64,000 nt of DNA, taken from positions 2,542,001 to 2,606,000 of the forward strand of contig NZ_CP033918.1 in NCBI RefSeq assembly GCF_003815675.1, given 5' to 3'. The DNA comes from Chryseobacterium sp. G0186. GTDB taxonomy: Bacteria; Bacteroidota; Bacteroidia; Flavobacteriales; Weeksellaceae. How positions within the stretch are numbered: position 1 is the stretch's first letter; the number at the start of each line of letters is the position of its first letter. A program made the translations under genes and the position numbers. Shown here piece by piece: positions 19,631 to 27,673 of the stretch. The notes beneath the pieces were generated by a model, which saw nothing but the letters and a program-made list of their open reading frames with translations, made no database searches and had not been told where the DNA came from.

Positions 19631-20716
19631 TCAGCTGTTCAAAGAACGATATATCAGGAGCTGGTTATTAGTAATTACTTCTTCCCCATCTTTAAGACCA
19701 TCTGCAATGTAGGTAACATCACCCACCTGTTTTGAGACTTTAACTTCCCGAATTTTCACATCTGTTCTTGATTTAAAGACCACTACAAAGCTTTTGTTAT
19801 CATCAAAAATCACAGACTTGGAAGGAACAGTCAGCATGGCATTACTTTCCAGACTGGAAACTTTTATGGTTGCTTTACTTTCAGGAATCAATAAGCCATT
19901 GGCGTTATCCAGTACTACCCTTGCCTGCATGGCATTGGTTTGCGGATCGATGATTTTAAATATTTTATCAATTTTTCCGTCAAAAAATTTATCCGGATAA
20001 GAAAGTGTGGAAACCTGCGCTCTCATTCCAAGGTGGATCTTATCAATATCTGATTCATTCACATTCATGATCGCCCAGACATTGGTAGTATTCGCAACAT
20101 CAAAGATATTATCGCTTCGGTCACTTCTTAACTGCATATCTTTATTGATACTTTTCTGAACAATATATCCGTTAATTGGGGCTACAACACTGTATATATT
20201 TCCTGTCTTAACATTATAGACCGTACTTACTGCTGTTGCTCTCTGTAACTGATCCTCTGCTTTCTGCAACTGACTCTTTGCCTCCAGAACATCTCTTTCT
20301 GTATTCAGTTTTCCTTCATAAAGCTCCTTGGCAACACGAAGATTATTTTTTGCCACCACCATATCCGTTTTTGCATCGCTTACATCCTTTTGAATTTCCG
20401 CAAGCTCCGTACTTCTGATGGTTGCCAGTACCTGACCCTTTTTCACATAATCCCCCAATTCTACATTTACACTCATTACGTTTCCTCCTACCAATGGATA
20501 AACATCGATATAGCTGTTTTTATCCGCAGAAATTTTTCCGTAAAAGCTGTATTCATCCTCTATATTCTTTTTTTCAACTTTTGCTACAGAAATAGACTTC
20601 AACATGGTATTGCTAAGTTCAAAGCCTTTTTGGGCCTGATTTGTTTTTTCTCCCTCTTTTTTTGAGCAGGCTATTAATGATAAGATTATCAATGCCGGAA
20701 TAATATAAGTTTTCAT
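19631..20716 (-). CDS. RND efflux periplasmic adaptor (membrane fusion protein), lipoprotein
   Basis: 361 residues. Signal with lipobox (LSLIACSKK), so anchored as a lipoprotein. Then the barrel-sandwich/lipoyl half (DVYPLVGGNVMSVNVELGDYVKKGQVLATI), an alpha-helical hairpin (about 110-165), the second lipoyl half (VVAPINGYI) and beta-barrel domains. It bridges pump and channel. It is 4 bp downstream of the TolC-like gene and 60 bp upstream of the pump. No His-rich or Met-rich extension hints at a metal. Confidence 0.93.
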   Translation of the reverse strand: MKTYIIPALIILSLIACSKKEGEKTNQAQKGFELSNTMLKSISVAKVEKKNIEDEYSFYGKISADKNSYIDVYPLVGGNVMSVNVELGDYVKKGQVLATIRSTELAEIQKDVSDAKTDMVVAKNNLRVAKELYEGKLNTERDVLEAKSQLQKAEDQLQRATAVSTVYNVKTGNIYSVVAPINGYIVQKSINKDMQLRSDRSDNIFDVANTTNVWAIMNVNESDIDKIHLGMRAQVSTLSYPDKFFDGKIDKIFKIIDPQTNAMQARVVLDNANGLLIPESKATIKVSSLESNAMLTVPSKSVIFDDNKSFVVVFKSRTDVKIREVKVSKQVGDVTYIADGLKDGEEVITNNQLLIYRSLNS

Positions 20717-20720
20717 TGTT

Positions 20721-21962
20721 TTAATAGAAGATTTTCGTTTGTACTAGTTGATTAAGTTGTTCTGCAGACTGCATGATCTCATTTTTCATATCATAGATCT
20801 GAAGTGCTGTTTCCCGGTAGCTGTCCATAAAATCTGTAAATTCGATAAGGTTTACATTTCCTTTTCTGAAATTGGTCACCATGCCGTTATATACCAGATC
20901 CATATTTTGCAAATCCGTAGTTTTAATATCCAATAACTGATTGTATTGTGCCTTCCATGTTTTGTATGCAGATTGCACCTTGGTTTCAAGGGTTAGTTTT
21001 TGAAAGTCTGCATTTTTTTGATTCTGCTGAATCGCATAGTTAGCTTTTTCTACATTTCCCTGATTAGCCTTCCATAGAGGCAAAGGGATTCCCAAGGTCA
21101 GGTTTGCTTCATTGTGAAAGGTTCCTCCTGCCTGGTCCCATGCTGCTCCTAGATTCAGATCAGGAATATTTAATGACTTTTGCCATTGGGCATACAGCTT
21201 GCTGTTATCGATTAGTTTTAAGTTGTACCGATAATCTGCATTATTCTCCAACGCCTTACTTTTTAGCTCTTCTTCTTCTCCAAAAGGCTGTACTGCCAAT
21301 GCTTCTTTGGCCTCAGCTTCAGACATCAGAGGCTCTATATCTTCTGAGATTCCTGTCAGGACTTTCAGGTTCTGTTCAAATTCAAGAATATTCTTGTTAA
21401 TTTCAAGTTTGTCGTGGTTCAGCTGTATGACAAGACTTTGGAGTCTTACAGCATCTTTAAGAGAGACATTACCTTTTGCCGACTGTACACGATAAGCATT
21501 TAAAAGGTCATTCATATACCCTAGTTGCTTATCCGTATTTTCAAGCTTCAATTTCTCGTAGTAAAGATTGAAGTAAGCAGAATGTAATTGAGTTTTCAAA
21601 TCTACAAGAAGTTGTGAAAATTGAAGTTGCGCTAATTCTTTATTGGATTTTGCAAAAGCAATTTCATTTTTCTTTTTGCCCCCCATATAAATTAACTGAG
21701 TAATCCCTGCTCCCTTGGAATGCCCAACGTCAAAAAACTTTTTACCCTCCGGGTTGTAGGCATTGAACTGGCCGCTCAGCTGTGGGAGTTCCCAGATTTT
21801 AGCCTGCAGAATATCAGCATCGGCCATATTGATGTTGTATTGTTCGGCAAGCAGCTGTAAGTTGTTCTTCTGAAATGCTTCTTCGCAATCCAAAAGAGAC
21901 ATTTGCTGTTGTGCTGCCATGAATGAGGAAATGGCAAGACACAGCACTGCAATTCTGTTCAT
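20721..21962 (-). CDS. TolC-family outer membrane efflux channel
   Basis: 413 residues. Signal peptide MNRIAVLCLAISSFMAAQ, then two repeats of the long helical hairpins typical of outer membrane efflux proteins (Asn-rich turns such as LNIPDLNLGAAWDQ and LGIPLPLWKANQGNVEKA). It forms the exit duct of the tripartite pump. First gene of the operon; the phased repeats at 22000-22038 and a CAATTTTG near-consensus -7 (21989-21982) lie directly upstream. Confidence 0.93.
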   Translation of the reverse strand: MNRIAVLCLAISSFMAAQQQMSLLDCEEAFQKNNLQLLAEQYNINMADADILQAKIWELPQLSGQFNAYNPEGKKFFDVGHSKGAGITQLIYMGGKKKNEIAFAKSNKELAQLQFSQLLVDLKTQLHSAYFNLYYEKLKLENTDKQLGYMNDLLNAYRVQSAKGNVSLKDAVRLQSLVIQLNHDKLEINKNILEFEQNLKVLTGISEDIEPLMSEAEAKEALAVQPFGEEEELKSKALENNADYRYNLKLIDNSKLYAQWQKSLNIPDLNLGAAWDQAGGTFHNEANLTLGIPLPLWKANQGNVEKANYAIQQNQKNADFQKLTLETKVQSAYKTWKAQYNQLLDIKTTDLQNMDLVYNGMVTNFRKGNVNLIEFTDFMDSYRETALQIYDMKNEIMQSAEQLNQLVQTKIFY

Positions 21963-21999
21963 TATTTCTCTTTTTAAAATACAAAATTGCTTGGATGCG

Positions 22000-22038
22000 A
22001 TTAAAAGAAACTTAAATGAGCCTTAAAAAAATATTAAA
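22000..22038 (-). promoter_or_regulatory. Operator: four (A/C)TTAAA repeats at exact 11-bp spacing
   Basis: Plus-strand hexamers ATTAAA (22000), CTTAAA (22011), CTTAAA (22022) and ATTAAA (22033), each separated by 5 nt. Direct repeats with an 11-bp period are the usual binding pattern of OmpR/PhoB-type response regulators. They lie immediately upstream of the likely -7 of the efflux operon, and such a regulator is encoded 1.5 kb away (23550-24233). Confidence 0.65.
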
Positions 22039-22180
22039 ATAGCTTTAGACAGGCGATTTTTTAAACAGGATTAACAAATCAGAAAATTAACATTATTCTC
22101 TAACCTTTGAATTTTTATATAAAATTTAATCAAGAGTTTAACAAAAATGAACCCTGTTAAAAAAAGAGATAGTGCTGAAA

Positions 22181-23545
22181 TTACTTTTTGAAAAATATAG
22201 TAAACTTATTCATGAACTCAGCCGGGGAAGAATATATGATTTCAGCATCATGATACTCCAGAATTCTTTTCACAATTCTAAGTCCTAACCCAGATCCGGA
22301 AATATTCTGTGCATTATTTCCCCGGGTAAAGGCTTCAAACAGTTTAGCCTGTTCTTCCTCAGAAATCGTATCACCATGAGAAATAACCTCTACATTCAGG
22401 TTATCATTGGTCTCCGTTATCAAGACCTTTACTTCTGTGTTATCAGAATACACTGCTGCATTTTTGAATAAATTGATAAAAACAATCACCAGCAATGATG
22501 GGATTCCTCTTATTGTCAGAAAGGCATTTTCTGAAGTATCTTCTGTAATAAGAAAATCCAGTTTAAGGTTAGGATAGCTTTTTTCCACCGCATCAAAGGC
22601 TTCAAAAATGGCTTCATCAACCCTTACTTCTTCATAAATACTCTGAATATTTTCTTTATCAAATTTTGTAAGCAGCAATAGTGAATTCGTTAAGTCGGAC
22701 AACTGATAAACATCTCTTTGGATCTGTTGCAGAGAAGAAAGAGTTTCTGGGGAATGTTCCTCGAACTTAATCAGATTTTCCAACTGAAAGGCCATTCTTG
22801 TGATAGGTGTTCTGATTTCGTGTGATGCACTGGCCGTAAAATCTTTTTGGGATTGAAAGACATCATCCAGCCTTCCAATCATAGTATTGAAAGATTTCGC
22901 AAGAACACTTATTTCATCATTAGAATGCTGAACAGGAATCTGAGTTGTCAGTTTATGAGCAGTAACCTCTGAAATCTCCTTGTTCAAATCCTCCAAAGGA
23001 CGAAGAAATTTCTCAACAAAATAATAACTGAAAAAGCCAATAAGAAGAGTACTCATTACATACGCCGTAATCAATAGGTATTTAAGATAGCTTAATTTTG
23101 ATTTTCCGTTGGTATCAAAGGCACTCGTTAGGATATAATAGTTTTCTCCATTAATATTCCTGAGTGCAGCATAAATTTCCGGAACCGTTTTTTCGGTGTA
23201 AATGATCTTCTTTTTATCAAGTTCCCGCAGCATGGCACTGTCCCAGGTCACATTACGATCCTTTATGGTACTATAAATAAGTTCTTTCTGCTCGTTGAAA
23301 ATTAAAATCGTTTCATTCAAAAGAATATTATCCGAGTTTTCATTGAAAAATATAGGGGCCTCCTCTTCAAAATCTTTTGACTTTGAAATGAAATGAGTTG
23401 TAAACTCCAATCGCTGCCTGAATCTTTCCTTAAATTCGTCTCTTCTAAAATCATTGAAAGATAAATAAATGACAGCCATCACCATTCCAAAAAGTAATGA
23501 AAAGGCGATACTGATCGTTAATGCTATCTTTCTTTTTAAAGACAT
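22181..23545 (-). CDS. Sensor histidine kinase (CusS-like)
   Basis: 454 residues. TM1 about 8-30, periplasmic sensor loop about 31-152, TM2 about 153-176, HAMP about 177-232. Dimerisation box SHEIRTP with the phospho-accepting His242, N-box FINLFKNA, G-box GSGLGLRIV. It probably senses periplasmic metal or envelope stress and phosphorylates the neighbouring regulator. It starts 4 bp after the regulator stop, and both point the same way as the efflux operon downstream. Confidence 0.93.
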   Translation of the reverse strand: MSLKRKIALTISIAFSLLFGMVMAVIYLSFNDFRRDEFKERFRQRLEFTTHFISKSKDFEEEAPIFFNENSDNILLNETILIFNEQKELIYSTIKDRNVTWDSAMLRELDKKKIIYTEKTVPEIYAALRNINGENYYILTSAFDTNGKSKLSYLKYLLITAYVMSTLLIGFFSYYFVEKFLRPLEDLNKEISEVTAHKLTTQIPVQHSNDEISVLAKSFNTMIGRLDDVFQSQKDFTASASHEIRTPITRMAFQLENLIKFEEHSPETLSSLQQIQRDVYQLSDLTNSLLLLTKFDKENIQSIYEEVRVDEAIFEAFDAVEKSYPNLKLDFLITEDTSENAFLTIRGIPSLLVIVFINLFKNAAVYSDNTEVKVLITETNDNLNVEVISHGDTISEEEQAKLFEAFTRGNNAQNISGSGLGLRIVKRILEYHDAEIIYSSPAEFMNKFTIFFKK

Positions 23546-23549
23546 TTAT

Positions 23550-24233
23550 CTATAATGGGCTTAGGTAATATCCGAAACCGGAACGGGTATGAATTAATTT
23601 TATTTTAAAATCCTTATCAATCTTTTTTCTGAGAAAGTTGATGTAAACTTCCACAGTATTGGTATTCGTATTAAAATTATGCTCCCATACATGCTCTGTG
23701 ATCTGCTGCTTAGAAACCGTTCTCCCCTGCGCTTCTGCAAGATAAACCAACAACTGAAATTCCTTTAAGGTAAGAGTGATTTCATTTCCACCACGATAGA
23801 CTTTCTGTTCCGTTTTATTGATAATAAGATCATCCACTCTAAGAATATCCTGATCGGAAGTATCTGACGGCATTTTTCTTCTTAACAATGAATTGATCCT
23901 TAAAAGGAGTTCTTCAAACTGAAAAGGCTTTACCAGATAATCATCCGCAAGCCTATTGAAGGCATCTTTTTTATCAGAAAGATCTCCGTAGGCCGAAATA
24001 ATAATGATGGGGGTATTTTTATCAAAAGAACGAATCGTCTGGCATACATCCAACCCGTTTATCTTCGGAACATTGATGTCCAGCAGATACAAGTCATAGG
24101 TATTGCTTTTAATCTGCCGAAGAAACGTTTCTCCGTCATAGATCTTATCACAGACAAAGTTATTGGATTCTAAAAATCTGCAAAGTTCTGCAGAAAGAAT
24201 GAGATCGTCTTCTAATAAAAGAATATTCATCAA
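23550..24233 (-). CDS. OmpR/PhoB-family response regulator (CusR-like)
   Basis: 227 residues. Receiver domain with the acidic pair Asp9/Asp10, phospho-acceptor Asp52 (LYLLDINVP), SAYGD switch region and KPF lysine. The C-terminal winged helix has LTLKEFQLLVYLAEAQGRTVSKQ and NTVEVYINFLRKKID. It probably binds the four 11-bp-phased hexamers at 22000-22038 to control the efflux genes. The start at 24233 (Met-Met) could equally be the second Met. Confidence 0.94.
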   Translation of the reverse strand: MMNILLLEDDLILSAELCRFLESNNFVCDKIYDGETFLRQIKSNTYDLYLLDINVPKINGLDVCQTIRSFDKNTPIIIISAYGDLSDKKDAFNRLADDYLVKPFQFEELLLRINSLLRRKMPSDTSDQDILRVDDLIINKTEQKVYRGGNEITLTLKEFQLLVYLAEAQGRTVSKQQITEHVWEHNFNTNTNTVEVYINFLRKKIDKDFKIKLIHTRSGFGYYLSPL

Positions 24234-24369
24234 AATTTATTTTACACGAATTTAACGAAAATTTTTAGGATTGCAGTTCCAAAAGATGAGTAAAAAGTTG
24301 TAAACAATCTGTTTATTCTTTTTAAGTTTTGGGTAAAAAAAATCCCGAAAGAAATTCGGGAGATTCGAG

Positions 24370-24441
24370 AGCCAACTACGGGACTTGAACCCGTGACCTC
24401 TTCCTTACCAAGGAAGCACTCTACCGCTGAGCTAAGTCGGC
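24370..24441 (-). tRNA. tRNA-Thr (GGT anticodon)
   Basis: 72 nt. Acceptor GCCGACT/AGTTGGC, anticodon loop TTGGTAA (GGT), T-loop GGTTCAAGTCC. CCA is not encoded. Last tRNA of the minus-strand cluster. Confidence 0.95.
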
Positions 24442-24448
24442 ACTAATT

Positions 24449-24480
24449 AAAAAAATCACACTAATTAGCGTGATTTTTTT
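24449..24480 (-). terminator. Hairpin between tRNA-Gly and tRNA-Thr(GGT)
   Basis: AAAAAAATCAC (24449-24459) pairs with GTGATTTTTTT (24470-24480); a further short pairing closes the loop. A related, less perfect hairpin occupies the equivalent place after the other tRNA-Gly copy (24875-24905). Confidence 0.6.
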
Positions 24481-24481
24481 G

Positions 24482-24554
24482 AGCGGAAGACGGGGGTCGA
24501 ACCCGCGACATTCAGCTTGGAAGGCTGACGCTCTACCAACTGAGCTACTTCCGC
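24482..24554 (-). tRNA. tRNA-Gly (TCC anticodon), copy 1
   Basis: 73 nt. Acceptor GCGGAAG/CTTCCGC, anticodon loop CTTCCAA (TCC), T-loop GGTTCGACCCC. Identical to copy 2 at 24907-24979. A promoter lies 35 bp upstream. Confidence 0.96.
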
Positions 24555-24588
24555 AATTTTGTTTCCAAAACTATTGGTAAACGCTGTG

Positions 24589-24619
24589 CAAAACTAAGAA
24601 AATTAATCTAATCTTGCAA
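24589..24619 (-). promoter_or_regulatory. Promoter for tRNA-Gly copy 1
   Basis: Minus strand TTG (24619-24617), 20 nt, TAGTTTTG (24596-24589). It matches the Bacteroidetes consensus and is conserved before copy 2. Confidence 0.7.
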
Positions 24620-24641
24620 GTTTTTTTTCTAATATAAAATG

Positions 24642-24722
24642 TGGGGAGAGCAGGATTCGAACCTACGAAGCCGAAGCAACTGAGTTACAGTCAGTCCCAT
24701 TTAGCCACTCTGGAATCTCCCC
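24642..24722 (-). tRNA. tRNA-Tyr (GTA anticodon), copy 1
   Basis: 81 nt with the long variable arm of class II tRNAs. Acceptor GGGGAGA/TCTCCCC, anticodon loop CTGTAAC (GTA), T-loop GGTTCGAATCC. It differs from copy 2 in the T-stem region (CCTACG versus CCTGCG on the plus strand). Confidence 0.95.
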
Positions 24723-24740
24723 AGATATTTTATATTAAAA

Positions 24741-24817
24741 TGGAGCCTCCAGAGGGATTCGAACCCACGACCCCGAGATTACAAATCACGTGCTCTGGCC
24801 AACTGAGCTATGGAGGC
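24741..24817 (-). tRNA. tRNA-Thr (TGT anticodon), copy 1, CCA encoded
   Basis: 74-nt body (24744-24817) plus an encoded CCA (24743-24741). Acceptor GCCTCCA/TGGAGGC, anticodon loop TTTGTAA (TGT), T-loop GGTTCGAATCC. The duplicate at 25167-25240 lacks the encoded CCA, so the two copies differ just past the gene body. Confidence 0.95.
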
Positions 24818-24874
24818 ATTTTAATATTTAGACTGAAAGTGATAGAGAAACTCTACTCTACACTTTTCAGTGTT

Positions 24875-24905
24875 AAAAAAATCACTTTTTAAAGTGTGAT
24901 TTTTT
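24875..24905 (-). terminator. Hairpin after tRNA-Gly copy 2
   Basis: AAAAAATCA...TGATTTTTT stem with an imperfect CTTT/AAAG inner part, ending in a U-run on the minus strand. It separates the two duplicated tRNA blocks. Confidence 0.55.
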
Positions 24906-24906
24906 G

Positions 24907-24979
24907 AGCGGAAGACGGGGGTCGAACCCGCGACATTCAGCTTGGAAGGCTGACGCTCTACCAACTGAGCTACTTCCGC
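24907..24979 (-). tRNA. tRNA-Gly (TCC anticodon), copy 2
   Basis: 73 nt, identical in sequence to copy 1 at 24482-24554, including the flanking AATTTTGTTTCC. Confidence 0.96.
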
Positions 24980-25013
24980 AATTTTGTTTCCAAAACCATT
25001 GGTAAACGCTGTG

Positions 25014-25044
25014 CAAAACTAAGAAAACTTATTTAATCTTGCAA
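25014..25044 (-). promoter_or_regulatory. Promoter for tRNA-Gly copy 2
   Basis: Minus strand TTG (25044-25042), 20 nt, TAGTTTTG (25021-25014): same elements and spacing as the promoter of copy 1. Confidence 0.7.
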
Positions 25045-25067
25045 GTTTTTTTTATAAAAATATAAAG

Positions 25068-25148
25068 TGGGGAGAGCAGGATTCGAACCTGCGAAGCCGA
25101 AGCAACTGAGTTACAGTCAGTCCCATTTAGCCACTCTGGAATCTCCCC
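25068..25148 (-). tRNA. tRNA-Tyr (GTA anticodon), copy 2
   Basis: 81 nt, class II, GTA anticodon. Nearly identical to copy 1. Confidence 0.95.
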
Positions 25149-25166
25149 AGATATTTTATATTAAAG

Positions 25167-25240
25167 AGCCTCCAGAGGGATTCGAACCCACGACCCCGAG
25201 ATTACAAATCACGTGCTCTGGCCAACTGAGCTATGGAGGC
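25167..25240 (-). tRNA. tRNA-Thr (TGT anticodon), copy 2
   Basis: 74 nt, body identical to copy 1. The sequence after the discriminator base is CTTT instead of CCA, so CCA must be added enzymatically. Confidence 0.95.
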
Positions 25241-25348
25241 AAAATAAAAAAGAATTCAAAAGATCGCTGTTCCTTTTTTGCGAGTGCAAATATAGAACGG
25301 ATTTTTTGAATTCTCAAATATTTTATAAACTTTTTTTAACTTTTTTTT

Positions 25349-25639
25349 CTAAGCCATTTCTTTTTTCTTGATTAGTAGCTTTTTAGCAGTATCAACACAA
25401 AGATCTAAACTTTCTTCAAAACTTGCAGATGTCTTCTTTACTACAATATCGTCTCCCGGAACCGCCAAAATAATCTCAGCTGTTTTATTCGCTTTATCAG
25501 CGTTATTTTCTACCTTCAAGAAAACTTTACACTCATGAATTTTATCATAAAAGGTGTCTAGTTTGCTTACTTTTTTGTCGATGTGTGATTCTAATGGTTC
25601 GTGTGGAGTTAAACCAATTGATTGAACTGAAATCTTCAT
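25349..25639 (-). CDS. hpf: Ribosome hibernation-promoting factor (HPF/YfiA family)
   Basis: 96 residues, the short HPF type without the C-terminal dimerisation domain of long HPF. MKISVQSIGLTPHEPLESHIDKKVSKLDTFY is the beta-alpha start of the S30AE fold, followed by KTAEIILAVPGDDIVV and a basic tail (KKLLIKKKE). It binds the 30S subunit in stationary phase. It overlaps the xerC stop (ATGA) and is co-transcribed with it; the tRNA cluster follows. Confidence 0.92.
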   Translation of the reverse strand: MKISVQSIGLTPHEPLESHIDKKVSKLDTFYDKIHECKVFLKVENNADKANKTAEIILAVPGDDIVVKKTSASFEESLDLCVDTAKKLLIKKKEMA

Positions 25640-26523
25640 AATTCTTCTTTTTTTGATGCTCGAGGGTGAGCCTGATTAAACACTTTTTTCAATTGTTCAA
25701 TATTAGCATTCGTATAGACTTGAGTACTGGCAAGACTGGAATGCCCTAATATTTTTTTTACTTTGGAGATCTCCGCCCCATTATCCAAAACGTGAGTAGC
25801 AAAGCTATGACGAAGGATGTGAGGACTTTTTTTTTCTTTCGTTGTTACAAGACTAAGGTACTTATTAACTACCACATAAACAAATTTTTCATTGAGTTTT
25901 TTCCCTTTCTTATTTACAAAAAAATATGATGTATATTCTGTCTGTGGTTTTCTAATTTCCAGATAACTGGTAAGAAGTTCAGACAGCTCATTGGAAATGG
26001 GAACTACCCTTTCTTTATTTCCTTTTCCAATGATTCTTACTTCATTTTCATTTAAATCAACATGTTCAAATACCAGGCCACAAAGTTCCGCTTTTCTCAT
26101 ACCAGTCTGATAAAGCACCTCCATAATACATTTTTCAAGCACATCCTGTACCTCCTCGAAGATCCGGTCATTCAGATCCGTCATTTCCTCCTTAGACATA
26201 GGAATCTGCTTCTCTGCATAAAATTTTAGGGAAGTGATACCCTCTGTAGGAGAAACCTTAATTTCCCCTATCTTTAAAAGGAAAAGATAAAAACTTCGAA
26301 GAGAGGACAGTTTTCTATTGATACTTCTTTTGGAAATATTGTTTTCGCTTAATTCAACAATAAAGTTTCTGATTATTTTTTTATCCGCCTGCTTAATATC
26401 ATCAGAGGATTCTGTTCGGAGATAGAAATGAGAAAAGTCGGCAAGATCTTTTTTATAGCTTGTAATGGTATGAGGAGAATACCTCTTTTCGAATTGTAAG
26501 TAGTCTATAAATTTATCCAACAT
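25636..26523 (-). CDS. xerC: Tyrosine recombinase XerC/XerD type
   Basis: 295 residues, the length of XerC/D. N-terminal SAM-like core-binding domain (MLDKFIDYLQFEKRYSPHTITSYKKDL). Catalytic residues visible: Arg in TGMRKAELCGL, Lys in GKGNKERVVPI, HILRHSFATH (HxxR), LGHSSLASTQVYT (His and Tyr nucleophile). Chromosome-dimer resolution is the expected role. It sits between rpsU and hpf, a usual flavobacterial arrangement; whether it is the XerC or XerD partner cannot be decided here. Confidence 0.92.
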   Translation of the reverse strand: MLDKFIDYLQFEKRYSPHTITSYKKDLADFSHFYLRTESSDDIKQADKKIIRNFIVELSENNISKRSINRKLSSLRSFYLFLLKIGEIKVSPTEGITSLKFYAEKQIPMSKEEMTDLNDRIFEEVQDVLEKCIMEVLYQTGMRKAELCGLVFEHVDLNENEVRIIGKGNKERVVPISNELSELLTSYLEIRKPQTEYTSYFFVNKKGKKLNEKFVYVVVNKYLSLVTTKEKKSPHILRHSFATHVLDNGAEISKVKKILGHSSLASTQVYTNANIEQLKKVFNQAHPRASKKEEL

Positions 26524-26540
26524 GAGCTAGGGCATAAAAT

Positions 26541-26582
26541 AAAAAATTCACTCCTCAAATATAATATTTAAGAAGTGAATTT
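26541..26582 (-). terminator. Terminator after rpsU
   Basis: Long hairpin: AAATTCACT (26544-26552) pairs with AGTGAATTT (26574-26582), and the inner arms also pair through G-U wobbles. Six A residues at 26541-26546 give the U-tract on the minus strand. It separates rpsU from xerC. Confidence 0.75.
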
Positions 26583-26606
26583 AATATGTGTTTAAGAAAA
26601 AAATTC

Positions 26607-26804
26607 TTAAGCCTGCTCTTCCTTGCTAAGTGCTCTTTGCTTGTAAGCAGCTTTTAACTTAGATTGTCTCAAAGTTACAGAAGGCTTGATAAACGCTTGT
26701 CTAGATCTTAATTGACGAACTGTACCTGTTTTATCAAATTTTCTCTTGTATTTTTTTAAAGCTCTGTCGATGGATTCACCATCTTTTACTGGAATTATTA
26801 ACAT
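26607..26804 (-). CDS. rpsU: 30S ribosomal protein bS21
   Basis: 65 residues. MLIIPVKDGESIDRALKKYKRKFDKTG is the bS21 signature, followed by a basic helical tail. It acts in 30S initiation near the mRNA 3'-end pairing site. Own promoter and terminator are both visible. Confidence 0.96.
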   Translation of the reverse strand: MLIIPVKDGESIDRALKKYKRKFDKTGTVRQLRSRQAFIKPSVTLRQSKLKAAYKQRALSKEEQA

Positions 26805-26827
26805 ATTTTACATCTCATTTTGGATTG

Positions 26828-26858
26828 CAAAACTAGACTTTTTTTCTTAAAGTACAAA
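26828..26858 (-). promoter_or_regulatory. Housekeeping promoter for rpsU
   Basis: Minus strand TTTG (26858-26855), 19 nt, TAGTTTTG (26835-26828): full consensus, 24 bp before the start codon. Confidence 0.8.
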
Positions 26859-27083
26859 ATATATTACAACAAACAATTATTTCCCAATATGAAATTCATT
26901 TAAAAAACCAGGATTAAAGACGGTTAACGCATGATAATATTTTTATCCACAATGATCAAAAAAAACTGCAAACTCATCTCTTCAGCATGTTTATTATTTG
27001 CTATATCTTCATCAGGCTAATCATGGCAATAAAGAACTCTATTTTCAAAGTAATTTAGGTAAGATCAAAAACATTTGCCATTT

Positions 27084-27112
27084 CCTCTTTACCTCTTTAC
27101 CTCTTTACCTCT
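27084..27112 (+). repeat. 8-bp tandem repeat (CCTCTTTA x3.6)
   Basis: CCTCTTTA at 27084, 27092 and 27100, then a partial copy. It lies 123 bp upstream of the copy B regulatory box. Copy number may vary by slippage. Confidence 0.8.
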
Positions 27113-27234
27113 ATAATAGGCTATACTGATTTTTTTTAATCAATATAAAAAATCTGCACACAATTTATTACTTCAAATTCAATTTTAACAGCATTATTTA
27201 AATAGCAAGCATGAAATTAATTGCATTAAAAAAA

Positions 27235-27281
27235 TGACAGATATCCGTCATATGTAATTACTTTTCAGTCAATTAACTTTG
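27235..27281 (+). promoter_or_regulatory. Promoter with TGACAGATATC box, spacing 28, copy B
   Basis: TGACAGATATC (27235-27245), 28 nt, TAACTTTG (27274-27281). Here the box extends to an imperfect 16-bp palindrome (TGACAGATATCCGTCA). It drives the surface-protein genes from 27674 through a long leader. Confidence 0.7.
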
Positions 27282-27673
27282 CTGTTAAAATAATTCTTCA
27301 ATTATCTCTAAAACAAAAACAAAAGATATACACTACGCATATTGGACCAGGCTGACATCAACATCGTCATTCTGGATAATAATGTTTTAAGAGTTAGAAA
27401 TAAAAATTTTCAACCATAAAAAACCAAATAATAAAAAAACAATATTTCCATGAGACAAAATATTTACTATTAAATACTTCACATTCATTTCAACACCGCC
27501 TTCCTGTTACAGCCATTAAATTAGGGTATAATGTTCTCTCATCCCAAATTTAATGTTTATCCTATTTTAATAAGGATATGATAAGCACTACCAATAAAAA
27601 CAAATTAATTAATACAGAATTATTATGAAAAAGAATATTTAATTAAAAAAACAGCTTAAAAACAAAAAAAATA

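Larger units (their letters stand above)
24482..25240 (-). repeat. Tandem duplication of the Thr-Tyr-Gly tRNA block
   Basis: Block 24482-24817 and block 24907-25240 hold the same three tRNAs in the same order, with conserved spacers and promoter. Only a few substitutions and short indels separate them, mainly in the spacers. Confidence 0.93.
26859..27673. other. Long non-coding region before the surface-protein cluster
   Basis: About 815 bp. It holds a short 8-bp tandem repeat (27084-27112) and the TGACAGATATC promoter (27235-27281). Between that promoter and the first start codon (27674) lies a leader of nearly 400 nt in which I find no open frame or clear structure. Confidence 0.6.

Noticed and set aside
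27084..27112. 8-bp tandem repeat as a phase-variation switch
   Set aside because: Only about 3.6 copies and placed more than 120 bp upstream of the promoter box, so an effect on expression is unlikely.
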